Assembly (NCBI GenBank): GCA_903907865.1
Contig: CAIVPR010000042.1
Span: 1 to 64,000, forward strand
Reading direction: 5' to 3'
From: an uncultured Acidobacteriia bacterium
GTDB taxonomy: Bacteria > Acidobacteriota > Terriglobia > Bryobacterales > Bryobacteraceae
Length of the DNA stretch: 64,000 nucleotides
Under the pieces are notes generated by a model. That model made no database searches and was not told the DNA's origin. It was given only the letters and a program-made list of their open reading frames with translations. Positions 36,877-48,785 of this stretch are shown here, piece by piece. Made by a program: the position numbers and the translations under genes. Position 1 is the stretch's first letter, and every line of letters begins with the position of its first letter.

Positions 36877-39597
36877 ATGCAATCGCGCGGAATCGCGACG
36901 ACCTTCCTGCTGGCAGCGGCTATCCCGTGCCTGACAGCCGCCCCGCCATTCGCAGGCTCCGACGCCTTCATCCAGAAGAACTGCGTCTCCTGCCACAGCT
37001 CGCCGCAAGGCGCGGCCCGCCTCGACCTCTCCAAGCTCGCCTACGAGCCAGCCAACCCCGACAACTTCGCAATCTGGATAAAGATCCACGACCGCGTCGC
37101 CGCCGGTGAAATGCCGCCCGCCGGGATCCCCAAGCCTCCCGCCGCATCGAACTCGCAGTTCGTGAAAGGCCTCTCGGACGCGCTCACCGCCTATGAGCGA
37201 TCCGTCGTGACAACGCGCGGCCGTGCCGGACTCCGCCGCCTCAACGCCTACGAGTACGAGAACGGAATCCGCGACCTCCTCGGCGTTCCGTGGGTCCAGA
37301 TCAAGGGCAAGCTACCCCAGGACGGCGAGTCGTACCGCTACAACAAGATCGGCGGAGCCCTCGACGTCTCGCACGTCCAGCTCTCCCGTTACATGAGTTC
37401 GGCGGACTTCGCGATGCGCGAAGCCATGGCAGCCAAGTTGGTCGAGCCGCCAACGACGACCAAGCGGATCTACGCGCGCGAGGAACCCTCGCTGGCCCGG
37501 AACTTCTTGCCGCGCGAAGGCAACACCCGGACCGACCGCCTGAACTTCCCCGTCCTCGATTCCCACGCCCAGCCGGATGTGCGCGCCGGTCGCAGCCCCA
37601 TTTCGAGCCCTGAAACCAAGGAGCGCGAGGCCATCGGGCGCGTCTCGAGCATTTTCTCCGATGCCGGCGGCTTTAGCTGGAGCGGTTTCCGGGTCCCGGC
37701 GGCGGGCCGCTACCGCGTGAAGCTGAAGGGCTACTCGATTTGGGTCAGCGGCGGCGGCGTCGACCACTGGAACTACGAAGGTTTCGGTGCCGAAAAAACC
37801 GCCTACCTCAACCCGACCACCTACCACCGTCCAAACAGCGACGAGATCTGGCGCGGTCGCCGCAACGAGCCGATTGGCGTCTACGCCCAGAGCTCCGGCC
37901 AGTCGCGGCCGCTTGCCGAATTCGACTTCACGCCGGAACCCACCGTCAATGAGGTTGAGGTGCTGCTCGGCGCGAATGAAACCATCCAGACCGACTGCAT
38001 GCGCCTTTTCCGCACCCGCGTCAACGGCAGCGAGGAGGCGTACGTCAACCCGCTCGCCGGACCAGACGGCATGCCCGGCGTGGCGTTCCAGTGGATCGAG
38101 GTCGAAGGGCCGCTCCGCGAAGCAACCGACGGGGCCGGTTACCGCGCGATGTTCGGCGACCTCCCGATGCGCCGCCTGAAGGACGGTGAAGCGGGCGGCG
38201 TCACGGTCCAGATCGTAGCGCCACCGGGCGCGGCTGGTCCTGCCGGCCCCGGACGCGGCTTTCGTTTCGGCCCGCGCATGCAGGATGTCGCGGTGGAAGT
38301 CACAACCGACCACCCCCACGAAGATGCCGAGCGCCTGCTCCGGGCATTCCTGGCGCGTGCCTACCGGCGTCCAGTGGAGGAAGCCCATTTCAAGCGCTTC
38401 CTCGAACTCTTCAACCAGCAGTTCGGGCTGGGCCGCGGATTCACACGATCCATGATTTCGGCCTACACCGCCGTCTTGACCTCCCCCGGCTACCTGTACG
38501 TCCAAGAGACCCCGGGCAAGCTCGACGACTACGCCCTCGCCACCCGCCTCGCGCTATTCCTCTGGAATTCCCCGCCGGACAGCGAGCTCCTTTCGCTGGC
38601 CGCCGCGCACCGCCTGGGTAATGCCGACGTGCTCCGGGCGCAGACGGACAGGCTGATCAACGACCCGAAGTCGCGCCGGTTCGTCGATTCTTTCACCGAC
38701 TACTGGCTCGACCTCCGCAAGATCGACGATTCCTCCCCGTCCACCACCCTCTACAACGACTACGAGCTGGACGACCCGCTCAAGCTCGCCGCCGTCGAAG
38801 AAACACGGCTTTTCGTACAGGAACTGTTCCGCAAGAACCTGCCCTCGCGCACTGTGATCGATTCCGATTTCACGTTCCTCAACGAGCGTTTGGCGAACCA
38901 CTACGGCGTGCCGGGCGTCACCGGGGCCGCGATGCGCCGGGTCTCGCTCCCGAAGGACTCCGTCCGCGGCGGGCTGCTGACCCAGGCGAGCGTCCTCAAG
39001 GTCACAGCCAACGGCACCACCACGTCACCGGTCCTTAGGGGCGTCTGGATCATGGAACGCATCCTCGGCTTCCGCACCGCACCGCCGCCGGGCGTACCCG
39101 CCATCGAGCCCGACATCCGGGGAGCCGTCACTATCCGGCAGCAATTGGACAAGCATCGCGCCGATCCCACCTGCGCCTCGTGCCACCGCAAGATCGATCC
39201 GCCGGGCTTCGCGCTCGAATCCTTCGATGTGATGGGCGGCCAGCGCGACCGTTACCGCGCCTTTGCGGACGGCGTCAAGCCCGAGCAGGGCATCGGCCTC
39301 TCGGGCCAGCCCTTCGCCTTCCGCTACGGGCTGCCGGTGGATTCTGCGGGCACCCTTTCCGACGGGCGCTCGTTCCAGAACATCCGGGAATTCAAGAAGC
39401 TGCTGCTGGACCATGACGAACGGAAGATCGCCGGAAACTTGGTGGGCCAGCTTGCCACGTTCGCCACGGGCGCTCCCGTCGGCTTCTCGGACCGCAAGCA
39501 GGTCGACGAGATTCTGGACAAAACCCGCGCATCGGAATATGGGGTCCGCGGCATGGTCCACGGCATCGTGCAGAGCGATCTCTTCCGGAACAAGTAA
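36877..39597 (+). CDS. DUF1587/1592/1588/1585 secreted cytochrome-like protein
   Basis: 906 residues with a signal peptide (about 1-22). An N-terminal heme-type site NCVSCHSSP (near residue 32) belongs to a planctomycete-style cytochrome domain with AGEMPPAG as the Met loop. DUF1587 follows ([19 protein letters not shown]), then DUF1592/1588 ([48 protein letters not shown]) and DUF1585 at the end. CASCH is part of the DUF1588 pattern. This family is abundant in planctomycetes and acidobacteria and always paired with a DUF1552 gene, as here; its reaction is unknown. The ATG at 36877 precedes the signal peptide. Confidence 0.88.
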   Translation: MQSRGIATTFLLAAAIPCLTAAPPFAGSDAFIQKNCVSCHSSPQGAARLDLSKLAYEPANPDNFAIWIKIHDRVAAGEMPPAGIPKPPAASNSQFVKGLSDALTAYERSVVTTRGRAGLRRLNAYEYENGIRDLLGVPWVQIKGKLPQDGESYRYNKIGGALDVSHVQLSRYMSSADFAMREAMAAKLVEPPTTTKRIYAREEPSLARNFLPREGNTRTDRLNFPVLDSHAQPDVRAGRSPISSPETKEREAIGRVSSIFSDAGGFSWSGFRVPAAGRYRVKLKGYSIWVSGGGVDHWNYEGFGAEKTAYLNPTTYHRPNSDEIWRGRRNEPIGVYAQSSGQSRPLAEFDFTPEPTVNEVEVLLGANETIQTDCMRLFRTRVNGSEEAYVNPLAGPDGMPGVAFQWIEVEGPLREATDGAGYRAMFGDLPMRRLKDGEAGGVTVQIVAPPGAAGPAGPGRGFRFGPRMQDVAVEVTTDHPHEDAERLLRAFLARAYRRPVEEAHFKRFLELFNQQFGLGRGFTRSMISAYTAVLTSPGYLYVQETPGKLDDYALATRLALFLWNSPPDSELLSLAAAHRLGNADVLRAQTDRLINDPKSRRFVDSFTDYWLDLRKIDDSSPSTTLYNDYELDDPLKLAAVEETRLFVQELFRKNLPSRTVIDSDFTFLNERLANHYGVPGVTGAAMRRVSLPKDSVRGGLLTQASVLKVTANGTTTSPVLRGVWIMERILGFRTAPPPGVPAIEPDIRGAVTIRQQLDKHRADPTCASCHRKIDPPGFALESFDVMGGQRDRYRAFADGVKPEQGIGLSGQPFAFRYGLPVDSAGTLSDGRSFQNIREFKKLLLDHDERKIAGNLVGQLATFATGAPVGFSDRKQVDEILDKTRASEYGVRGMVHGIVQSDLFRNK

Positions 39598-39619
39598 CAC
39601 GACACAAGTGAGGACGGCC

Positions 39620-40936
39620 ATGTCGAACACCAAAGAGAACAACCGGCGCGCAAACGGCACAATCCCACGACGGACACTGCTGCGCGGCGTCGGGGTCGGC
39701 TTGGCCCTGCCTCTTCTGAACGCGATGGTCCCCGCCACGGCCCGCGCCCAGGCTTCAGGCGTCCCGCGCCGCATGTTCGGGATCTGCAACAACCTCGGAG
39801 TGCTGCCCGGGGAGTTCTTCCCCGCCGACGCGGGCCGGGACTACACGCCCTCGCCCTACCTCAAGATCCTCCAGGACCACCGCAAGGACTTCACCGTTTT
39901 CTCCGGCGTCTCGCATCCCAACGTCGACGGCGGCCACCCGTCCGACATCAGCTTCCTGACGGCTGCTCCGCACCCGGCCAGCAGTTCATTCCGCAACACG
40001 ATTTCGCTCGACCAGTACATCGGCGAACGCATCGGCAACCAGACGCGGTTTCCGTCGTTGACGCTGGCCGTGAATACGGGCGGCCGCTCGCTTTCGTGGA
40101 CCGGCAACGGCGTCGCGATCCCGCCGGAACAGAGCGCAGCAAGCGTCTTCCGGCAGATGTTCATCCAGGGGAGCCCCAAGGAAGTCGAGGCGAAGATTGC
40201 CGAACTCGACACCGGCCGGTCCATCCTGGACGCTGTTTCCGACCAAGTCCGAGACTTGGAACGACACGTCGGCACCGACGACCGTACGCGCCTCGACCAG
40301 TACTTCACCAGCGTCCGCGAACTGGAAAACCGCCTGCAGGCATCGAAGGGGTGGGAGAGTAAGCCGAAACCCGTGGTAAAGGTGCCCGAGCCCCAGGACC
40401 CCGCGAACCCGGCGCAATACATGGCCAAGGTCGCGGCCATGTACAGCCTGGTGCGGCTGGCGTTCGAAACCGATTCGACGAGGGCTGTGACGCTAATGCT
40501 CGACAGCGTCGCCACGCCGGTGGTGGAGATTACAGGGGCCACCATCAGCGACGGCTACCACAATCTTTCGCATCATGGAAAATCGGAGGCGAAGCTGGCG
40601 CAATTGCGGATCATCGATTCATGGCACATGCGGCTACTCGCGGACCTGTTCAAGGGTCTGAAGGGCACACGGGAGGGCGGCGAGGCGTTGATGGACCGGG
40701 CGATGGTCCTGTACGGCTCGAATTTGGGCGACGCCAATGCCCACTCCACCACCAACATGCCGACGCTGCTGGCGGGCGGTGGCTTCCGGCACGTGGGCCA
40801 TCTCGCGTTCGACCGGGGCCAGAACTACCCGCTGCCCAATCTGTTCGTTTCGATGCTGCAGCGCATGGGGATCGAGACGGACAAGTTCGCCTCCTCTACC
40901 GGGACGATGTCCGGGCTGGAGATGACGAAAGCATGA
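39620..40936 (+). CDS. DUF1552 Tat-exported protein
   Basis: 438 residues with a twin-arginine signal ([18 protein letters not shown]), so it folds before export and may bind a cofactor. Family features include [31 protein letters not shown], the helical [16 protein letters not shown], and [20 protein letters not shown] with HxxTxxP-like residues common to alkaline-phosphatase-type relatives. Function unknown. It has GAGG upstream of the ATG and lies 22 nt after its usual partner, the DUF1592-type gene. Its stop overlaps the next start as ATGA. Confidence 0.88.
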   Translation: MSNTKENNRRANGTIPRRTLLRGVGVGLALPLLNAMVPATARAQASGVPRRMFGICNNLGVLPGEFFPADAGRDYTPSPYLKILQDHRKDFTVFSGVSHPNVDGGHPSDISFLTAAPHPASSSFRNTISLDQYIGERIGNQTRFPSLTLAVNTGGRSLSWTGNGVAIPPEQSAASVFRQMFIQGSPKEVEAKIAELDTGRSILDAVSDQVRDLERHVGTDDRTRLDQYFTSVRELENRLQASKGWESKPKPVVKVPEPQDPANPAQYMAKVAAMYSLVRLAFETDSTRAVTLMLDSVATPVVEITGATISDGYHNLSHHGKSEAKLAQLRIIDSWHMRLLADLFKGLKGTREGGEALMDRAMVLYGSNLGDANAHSTTNMPTLLAGGGFRHVGHLAFDRGQNYPLPNLFVSMLQRMGIETDKFASSTGTMSGLEMTKA

Positions 40937-41478
40937 TCCGGGCGGCCAGATTCGCAGTTGTAGTGCTGGCGGTCGGTTGTGCGGCCGCGGCGGAGCAGGT
41001 TGTGGTCGATTTCGAAAAGGCAGTCGTACTGCTGCCCGACGGCAGGGCGAACCGCTTGCCGCAATGGGTGGAGAACGGCGTCACGTTCGCCTTGGCGCAC
41101 GAGCCCCGGAAATCCAAGGGTAAGGGCTTGGTGATGTTCGTTACCCACCTCAGTTCGGGTCACAAGGGTATCGCCGGGGCTATGGCGACCGAGCCGATTC
41201 CGGTGCGGGCCACGTTCCCCAAGCCGGTTTCGTCGGTGACGGTGTCGCTGTGGGGGTCGACCGGGACGCCTGCGGTGCTGGAGGCTTTCGACGCGGATGG
41301 CAAGGTGGTGGATCGGGCGAGTCTGGAGTCCGTGCCGGGGCGGAAGGCTCCGGGGGAGTCGGTACCCGTGTTTACGATGACGGTACACGCCAACCGGATC
41401 GCCTACGTTGAGTTTTCGGGCCCTCGGGAGGGTGAATACCTTGCGGCGCACGAGGTGCGGTTCACGCCTGTGGAATAG
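40933..41478 (+). CDS. Small secreted beta-rich protein, unknown function
   Basis: 181 residues with a signal peptide ([20 protein letters not shown]). The rest is mostly strands ([54 protein letters not shown]), suggestive of a carbohydrate-binding or beta-sandwich fold. No family is recognised. The ATGA overlap with the DUF1552 gene shows it is the last gene of the operon and that its product is probably made with it. Confidence 0.7.
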   Translation: MIRAARFAVVVLAVGCAAAAEQVVVDFEKAVVLLPDGRANRLPQWVENGVTFALAHEPRKSKGKGLVMFVTHLSSGHKGIAGAMATEPIPVRATFPKPVSSVTVSLWGSTGTPAVLEAFDADGKVVDRASLESVPGRKAPGESVPVFTMTVHANRIAYVEFSGPREGEYLAAHEVRFTPVE

Positions 41479-41542
41479 GGACGGTGGTAGGATCGAAACC
41501 GATGCCCGCCCACGAATAACTACCGTTACCCCGAAGTAGTAT

Positions 41543-42538
41543 CTACAATTCAAAACCCTGATCAGAAACAATCTGCGACAGTCGGAAACCATCCACCAAG
41601 GTGATCGGCTGCTTTCCGGGCTCCGAAGCCTCCGTGATCGCAGCCTTCGAAAAGTACCCAGTCGTGACGACCGCGCCACGCGCGAAAGGTTGTAAACTGC
41701 CACGCAGTTCAGCCACTTCCTTCCGTCCAACCGTGTGTAGCCAGCGCTTGGCTTGGATCTGGACCAAGGCATTCTCGTACACCCAAAAACCTGGCCCTAC
41801 CCGCGCGTTTACGTCCACTCCGCCGTCCGCGCTGTACTTGGTCACACAAACGTCGCGGAATCCGGCATGAACCAAGAGATCCTTCAGGAAGAGCTCGAAT
41901 CGGCGCGGCTCCATGGAGAGAAGCTTACTGCGAAGTTTCTCAATCCTCTGAAAGTCGGCTTGACTGTCGGCCTGCGGCCCCACCACAATGTCCGCTTCGT
42001 AGTCGACCACTTCCGGCAAACTGTTCACTATTTCAGCCCAGACGCGTCCGTCCAACGCGATCGGAATCGACACCGCATCCGGGTGGAGTGAGAGTTCAAA
42101 TAGCCAGACCTTCCGAATCTGACCAGTGGCGTCCACTTGAGTATCCGGATAGTGTCGACGGTAGCCCAATAACCCGAGGTACCTCCATCGCTTGGGCCCC
42201 ACGGTCTTATTCCGACGGCTCGCGACCATGACAAAGCCGTGGATTGGGTAGCCATCCCGCTTCTGGTCTATGATGCGCTTGTTGATCCCCGCCAGCGTTT
42301 GCTCCCCGCTCAAGCCCGCAGCCGTGTAGGTGAGGACATCGGCTTCCAGCCTGTCACGGTAGGGATTCTCTCCGAGTGGATGAAGCGCCTCGCTGGCAGT
42401 CATCAGAGCTAGGCGGACAACGCGACCAGCAACAGTGCTGGGACGGATCCCGGACGCGTTCCCGACGCCTAGGGCCACCGAGATCTCGGCGTTGGAGTAT
42501 AAGGTTCCGACTTCGAGTGTTGTGATCGCCTGAGGCAT
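41543..42538 (-). CDS. Mrr-type restriction endonuclease with an SRA-like reader domain
   Basis: 331 residues. The N-terminal part (about 55-160) has the pattern ENPYRDRLEADVLTYTAAG followed by GEQTLAGINKRI and FELSLHPD. This is seen in SRA-like or HNH-associated modified-base readers of type IV enzymes. The C-terminal part is an Mrr-like PD-(D/E)xK nuclease: FELFLKDLLVHAGFRDV, SADGGVDVNA (Asp) and VQIQAKRW (Gln-x-Lys). No methyltransferase is adjacent, which agrees with cleavage of modified foreign DNA (inference). It is flanked by unrelated genes on both sides. Confidence 0.75.
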   Translation of the reverse strand: MPQAITTLEVGTLYSNAEISVALGVGNASGIRPSTVAGRVVRLALMTASEALHPLGENPYRDRLEADVLTYTAAGLSGEQTLAGINKRIIDQKRDGYPIHGFVMVASRRNKTVGPKRWRYLGLLGYRRHYPDTQVDATGQIRKVWLFELSLHPDAVSIPIALDGRVWAEIVNSLPEVVDYEADIVVGPQADSQADFQRIEKLRSKLLSMEPRRFELFLKDLLVHAGFRDVCVTKYSADGGVDVNARVGPGFWVYENALVQIQAKRWLHTVGRKEVAELRGSLQPFARGAVVTTGYFSKAAITEASEPGKQPITLVDGFRLSQIVSDQGFEL

Positions 42539-42612
42539 TTCCGCCAGATTCGAGAGTAACAGACACGCCTTGGACCGCCGGTTGTTTCAGGACTGAATCG
42601 GCTCCGCCCCCC

Positions 42613-44087
<1,475 letters not shown>

Positions 44088-44098
44088 AAGTGCCCCCG

Positions 44099-44602
44099 TT
44101 ACTTGCCGGTGTCGGCATCCATCAGGTGGAGGTCCAGATGCTGCGGGGCCACACCCCCGTAAGCAGTCTCCTGCAGCAAGCTGATGGTGTTCTTGACCGC
44201 CTTCTTGAGGGGCTGCAGCATGCAGTCCACCGGGATGGAAATTGCCAAGTCCACGTCGCGGCACTGGTGCAGGACCTGGACGCCGCTGCGGCGGTAATGG
44301 TGGAACGGCGCGTTCTCGAGTCTCAGCGGCTGGGCCACCGCCCCAAAGGCTGCTACCCGTTGCACCTCGGGAACCATTGCGAGGTTGTGGGCGAGGAGCT
44401 GGGCCGCCCAGCGGAAGAGCTTTTGTCGGCGCAAGTGGCGCGCGGCGGAGTTTTCCAGGGAGTCCTTCTCGTAAAGCCGGTAGTAGTCCGACTCTCTACG
44501 CAGGTACTCGGGACGCGACTCCAATTCGGCAAGCTCGTCCTCGCTCGGTGAGAGGTCGACAATTTCAGGGATCTCCGGATGGTCCGGCCATGGATCCGTC
44601 AT
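44099..44602 (-). CDS. Nucleotidyltransferase-like protein
   Basis: About 167 residues. The middle has a polymerase-beta-like pattern: VQRVAAFGAVAQPL, then after a longer than usual gap CRDVDLAISI, where the Asp pair would bind metal. The canonical GS is replaced by GA and the loop is extended by about 15 residues, so activity is uncertain. The N-terminal 70 residues are helical and acidic (SPSEDELAELESRPEYL). Start: ATG 44602 with AGGA 9 nt upstream; a GTG two codons earlier is possible. It resembles MNT-type proteins by pattern only. Confidence 0.5.
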   Translation of the reverse strand: MTDPWPDHPEIPEIVDLSPSEDELAELESRPEYLRRESDYYRLYEKDSLENSAARHLRRQKLFRWAAQLLAHNLAMVPEVQRVAAFGAVAQPLRLENAPFHHYRRSGVQVLHQCRDVDLAISIPVDCMLQPLKKAVKNTISLLQETAYGGVAPQHLDLHLMDADTGK

Positions 44603-44611
44603 GCTCACATC

Positions 44612-46195
44612 CTACCCGATGAACCGCCCGGCCGGGATCCACCCCAGCGCCACGCCGGTCATCGCCACACCGATGATGACAATGGCGGTGGCCGAAACCA
44701 CCGGCATGTACCGGAAGAACGAACTGCTCTCCGCCTTGCCTTCCGGAAATAGATTCTTGGCGTAAAGTACCAGGAGTCCGGTCGCCATGAGAACGATCGC
44801 GAGCCCCATGCTGAACGACAGCAGCAGCACCATGCCCAGGGCGACGCGTCCTATCGAAATCGCACTCAATAGCAGGATCAGGGCCGACGGGCATGGCACC
44901 AAGCCCCCGCTCGCACCCAGCGCGATCAGGCTGCCGATGGAAATGTCGCCCTCGGGAACATGCGAGTGGGTGTGGCCGTCGTGGGTATGGGTCAGACCCC
45001 CATGTGTGTGGTCGTGGCTGTGGGAATGGTCGTGATCATGGTGATGGTGGTGGTCGTGCGAATGGTCGTGGTGGTGGTGGTGATCATGGCCGTGGTCGTG
45101 CCCGTGTCCCGAAAGCGCCCGGTAGCGCCGCCACAGCATCATGGCCCCGATCCAGAAGATCGACAATCCCGAAACCACCCCCAGCACCTTCGAAATCTTC
45201 TCCGGCATCACGTACTGCGACAGGAACATGGTGGCCAAACCCAGCGCGAACACGCTGATCGTATGGGTAAACGTCACCATGCAGCCCAGAATCACGGCAT
45301 GTTTGGCTGTGCCGCGCTCGCCCACCAGATACGCCGCCACCATGGTCTTGCCGTGGCCCGGTTCCAAGGCATGCAGCGCGCCGAACCAGAACGCCAGACC
45401 CAGCAGCGTTGCCAACATGGCCCACGAGAGATTTTTCGTGCGCAGCAGCTTGGAAATCGCGTCGTCGCGCTGAACGGTACCCGCCGACTGTGCCTCGGGC
45501 GGACGCGAACCGCGCACTTCAGGCGCACTGGCCGTCTCCACCGGCACTGCTGCCGCAACCGAGGCTTCCACCACCGGTTTCCGCACCTCGGTAACCGTCG
45601 GAGCCACCGGCTTCCACTCGAACCACGCCTTGGTGGCTTGCGGCGGGGCCTTGGTCGGATCCTGGGGATACGACGTCAGCCCGAGGCTCAAGTCCACATC
45701 GCCGTGGGATGCCTTCGACACGTCCGAGCCCGCCCCCGGACGCACGACGACCTCGCGCCAGCCCGCGCGTGTCGGATAGTTGCCGTCCTCGTACTCGAAC
45801 CGGCCTCCCGAGGCCTCCACCGACAAATGCGTCGTGATGCGGAACACGGGGAGATTCCCCGCGCCGTCGGTAACGGCCAATTCCGTGGATTGAACAACCG
45901 CCCGCAGGACCTTGCCGCCCTCGGTGAACTTCAACGCCGATACCCACGACCGAGCCTGTTCTGCGGCCTTGGCCTCGAGCACGTCCTTCGGCGCGTCCTT
46001 GGCCAGGTTCCAAGTCTGCAGCAATTCGAAGGTCGGGATCTCGGCCAAGTCCAGCACGTAGGTGACGGCAATGCCCTTGGCACCCGGCTCCAACCGCGCA
46101 TAGTGGTTGACACTCAGATTGCCCATCGGGTGCGCCAACGCCCGGCCCGGCGGAACAACGCTCATCAGTATGAAGGCGACAGCGAAAAATCTCAT
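44612..46195 (-). CDS. Nickel/cobalt exporter with periplasmic domain and His-rich loop
   Basis: 527 residues. A signal peptide (about 1-20) precedes a 230-residue periplasmic domain ([17 protein letters not shown]). The NiCoT/RcnA-type membrane part follows, with the signature [20 protein letters not shown] and later [15 protein letters not shown] cytoplasmic loop between about residues 365 and 420 contains some 30 histidines interspersed with Asp, Gly and Ser, a probable metal buffer. Family members export Ni or Co, or feed enzymes. It is divergent from deoC with about 70 bp between. Its stop lies 9 nt before the nucleotidyltransferase-like gene. Confidence 0.85.
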   Translation of the reverse strand: MRFFAVAFILMSVVPPGRALAHPMGNLSVNHYARLEPGAKGIAVTYVLDLAEIPTFELLQTWNLAKDAPKDVLEAKAAEQARSWVSALKFTEGGKVLRAVVQSTELAVTDGAGNLPVFRITTHLSVEASGGRFEYEDGNYPTRAGWREVVVRPGAGSDVSKASHGDVDLSLGLTSYPQDPTKAPPQATKAWFEWKPVAPTVTEVRKPVVEASVAAAVPVETASAPEVRGSRPPEAQSAGTVQRDDAISKLLRTKNLSWAMLATLLGLAFWFGALHALEPGHGKTMVAAYLVGERGTAKHAVILGCMVTFTHTISVFALGLATMFLSQYVMPEKISKVLGVVSGLSIFWIGAMMLWRRYRALSGHGHDHGHDHHHHHDHSHDHHHHHDHDHSHSHDHTHGGLTHTHDGHTHSHVPEGDISIGSLIALGASGGLVPCPSALILLLSAISIGRVALGMVLLLSFSMGLAIVLMATGLLVLYAKNLFPEGKAESSSFFRYMPVVSATAIVIIGVAMTGVALGWIPAGRFIG

Positions 46196-46266
46196 GTTAT
46201 TGGAATCTACGAACCCGTCCGCTATTCGGATTGTCCCCCGAGCAATATGCTACGGTAAAATTTCCC

Positions 46267-46965
46267 GTGAGCACTGAACCCTTGGCATTCGATAGAGACA
46301 TCGCGCGACTGATCGACCACACCATTCTAAAGCCGGAGGCCGTCCGTGCGGAAGTAGTCCGCGTTTGCGACGAGGCCCTGCGTTTCGAATTCGCCAGCGT
46401 GTGCGTTAATTCCTGCTGGGTGCCCCTCGTCGCCGAACAATTGAAGGGCTCACGGGTGAAGGTCTGCACTGTGGTCGGTTTCCCGCTCGGGGCAGCCGCC
46501 ACCGCCGCGAAGGTTGCCGAAGCGCGCGGGGCCGTGGAACATGGTGCCACCGAAGTCGACATGGTGCTCAATGTCGGGATGCTGAAGGGTGGCGAACTGG
46601 AATACGTCGAGTCCGACATCCGGTCAGTCGCCGACGCCTGCCACGCGGACGGCGCGATCCTCAAGGTCATCCTCGAAACCTGCCTGCTCACCGACGACGA
46701 GAAGGAAACCGCCTGCCGTCTTGCCGTGCAAGCCTGTGCCGATTTCGTCAAGACTTCTACCGGATTCGGCAAGGCCGGGGCATCCGTCGCCGACATCGCA
46801 CTAATGCGCCGCGTTGTCGGGCCTGACATCGGGGTCAAGGCGTCGGGCGGCATCCGCACCCTGGACGACGTGAAGGCGATGGTTGCCGCCGGAGCTTCCC
46901 GCATCGGGGCCAGTGCCGGCGTGAAGATTGTCGGTGCCGGCGAATCAACCGTTGGCGGATACTAG
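46267..46965 (+). CDS. deoC: Deoxyribose-phosphate aldolase
   Basis: Cleaves 2-deoxyribose-5-phosphate to acetaldehyde and glyceraldehyde-3-phosphate. 232 residues with [55 protein letters not shown], the Schiff-base Lys in [10 protein letters not shown], and the proton-relay Lys in [11 protein letters not shown]. The GTG at 46267 gives the family N-terminus; a TTG at 46231 would add 12 residues. It lies 14 nt before the phosphatase gene. Confidence 0.93.
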   Translation: MSTEPLAFDRDIARLIDHTILKPEAVRAEVVRVCDEALRFEFASVCVNSCWVPLVAEQLKGSRVKVCTVVGFPLGAAATAAKVAEARGAVEHGATEVDMVLNVGMLKGGELEYVESDIRSVADACHADGAILKVILETCLLTDDEKETACRLAVQACADFVKTSTGFGKAGASVADIALMRRVVGPDIGVKASGGIRTLDDVKAMVAAGASRIGASAGVKIVGAGESTVGGY

Positions 46966-46979
46966 GAACCCGAACGCAG

Positions 46980-48737
46980 ATGCCCCCGCGTGCCAAGCCA
47001 CCTGCGAAGTTCCAGGAGCGCAGTGAACTGCTCGACTTCCTGCTGGAGGTTGCCAACACCACCGGCGAGACCCTGGACTTGGACGAACTGCTCGCCTCGG
47101 TCGCCGAAATCGTCCGCCGGGTGATCCCCTGGGAGATGTTCGCCATCCTGCTGTGCAACAAGAAACACCAGGACCTGCGCATCCGCTATGCCGTCGGACA
47201 CCGCGAAGAGGTGGTCCGCAACATGCGGATTCCACTGGGTGAGGGGATTGTCGGAATCGCAGCCCAAACGCGGCTGCCGGTTTTGGTCGACGATGTCCAG
47301 TCCGACGAGCGCTACCTTGCCGCGTCCGACATCGTCCGCAGCGAGCTGTGCGTCCCGATGATCGCGCGCAACCGGGTAGTCGGCGTCATTGACCTGCAGT
47401 CGGCCCGCGTCGCGGCGTTCCAGGAGCACGACCGGACAATCCTTCGTTTGATCGCGGCCCGCGTCGGAGCGGCCATCGACAACGCCCAACTCTACCGCCG
47501 GGCCGAGCGCCAGTACGAAACGATTCGCACCCTGTCCAGCATTTCGCACGAGTTTTCGTCCATCCTTGACATCGACGAACTGCTGTCGAAGATCGCAACC
47601 AGCGTGCGGCGGCTGATCTCGTACGACGCGTTCAGCATCCTGATGCTGGACGAGACCGGGACGTCCCTGCGGCACCGTTTCAGCATCCGGTACGACAAGC
47701 GGGTCAACATCGACAACATCCCGGTGGGCAAGGGGATCACCGGGGCGGCGGCCACCTCGGGCAGGATTGTGCGGGTGCTCGACACAATGGCCGATCCGAG
47801 ATACATCGCGTCGCACCCGGGCATCCATTCGGAGATCGCGGTGCCGCTGGTGGTTCGCCACAAGGTTGTGGGAGTGATGGATCTGGAAAGCGAGCGTCTC
47901 GGGTACTTCCGGGCCGAACACGCCCGGACGCTGGCACTGCTGGCACCGTCGGTGGCCATCGCGGTGGAAAACGCGCGGCTCTACCAGGAGATCGGCCTGC
48001 GCGAACGCCTGATGCAGGAAGACTTGCAGGCGGCGTTCGAGGTGCAGACAGTGCTCCTGCCCCAGGAGGCTCCGCCGGTGGACGGCTTGGAGATCGCAAT
48101 TGGCCTACGTCCGGCGCGGCAGATTTCCGGCGACCTCTACGATTTCTTCGAGTATTCGGACGGCAACGGACCCGACGAAACGGTGGTCGCGTTTGGCGAT
48201 TCGAGCGGCAAGGGGGCCGCGGCGGCGCTCTACGGGGCCATGGTGAGCGGTCGGATGCGGTCGATGGGTCGGCGGAGGCGGAGCCCGTCGGACATGCTGT
48301 CGGCCCTGAACACGGCCTTGATGGACCGCAAAGTGGATGGGCGGTATGTCTGCCTCATGCTGGCGTCGTGGAATCCGCGAACGCGGGTCTTCACGCTGGC
48401 GAACGCGGGGGGGACGCACCCGGTGGTGTGCCGCGGAAACGAGGTGATCGAGTTGACGCCGGACGGCGTGCCGCTCGGACTATTGCCGGACAACCAATAC
48501 GAGGAACTGCGGTTTCAGACGCTGCCGGGCGACCTGGTCGTTTTCTATTCGGACGGCGTTTCTGACCACCAGGATCCCGACGGCAAGGAGTATGCGCTGA
48601 AAGGCCTGGCCAGTGTCCTGACCGGCTGCCATTCCTGCCCTCCGAAAGTCGTCGTGTCGGCAATCTTCGCGGATCTGGACTCGGTGAACACGGTGCGATT
48701 CGACGACCAGACGGTGATGGTGTTCCGGGTACTGTAG
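46980..48737 (+). CDS. GAF-GAF-PP2C (SpoIIE/RsbU-type) phosphatase
   Basis: 585 residues: GAF 1 (about 30-170), GAF 2 (about 190-330), a short helix, then a PP2C-like SpoIIE domain (about 365-585). The metal-site patterns are ISGDLYDFF, VAFGDSSGKGAAAALYGAM, LANAGGTHPV, VFYSDGVSDHQDPDG and DDQTVMVF. Such proteins sense small ligands through GAF and dephosphorylate anti-sigma antagonists in partner-switching systems (family knowledge). No anti-sigma or STAS gene is nearby. Cytoplasmic, no membrane segment. It probably shares a transcript with deoC. Confidence 0.9.
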   Translation: MPPRAKPPAKFQERSELLDFLLEVANTTGETLDLDELLASVAEIVRRVIPWEMFAILLCNKKHQDLRIRYAVGHREEVVRNMRIPLGEGIVGIAAQTRLPVLVDDVQSDERYLAASDIVRSELCVPMIARNRVVGVIDLQSARVAAFQEHDRTILRLIAARVGAAIDNAQLYRRAERQYETIRTLSSISHEFSSILDIDELLSKIATSVRRLISYDAFSILMLDETGTSLRHRFSIRYDKRVNIDNIPVGKGITGAAATSGRIVRVLDTMADPRYIASHPGIHSEIAVPLVVRHKVVGVMDLESERLGYFRAEHARTLALLAPSVAIAVENARLYQEIGLRERLMQEDLQAAFEVQTVLLPQEAPPVDGLEIAIGLRPARQISGDLYDFFEYSDGNGPDETVVAFGDSSGKGAAAALYGAMVSGRMRSMGRRRRSPSDMLSALNTALMDRKVDGRYVCLMLASWNPRTRVFTLANAGGTHPVVCRGNEVIELTPDGVPLGLLPDNQYEELRFQTLPGDLVVFYSDGVSDHQDPDGKEYALKGLASVLTGCHSCPPKVVVSAIFADLDSVNTVRFDDQTVMVFRVL

Positions 48738-48785
48738 TCGACTTGGGGCCGTGCCGGGTCAGTTACACTGGGTTCAAGGACTACG

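Noticed and set aside
36877-39597. Heme-bearing DUF1592-type protein as part of the electron conduit
   Set aside because: It is 27 kb away, sits in a secreted-enzyme operon, and its CXXCH motifs belong to the DUF1592/1588 family pattern.
44990-45110. Short-period DNA repeat that could suggest a CRISPR or tandem array
   Set aside because: The periodicity comes from His/Asp codons inside the Ni/Co exporter; there are no spacers or constant repeats.
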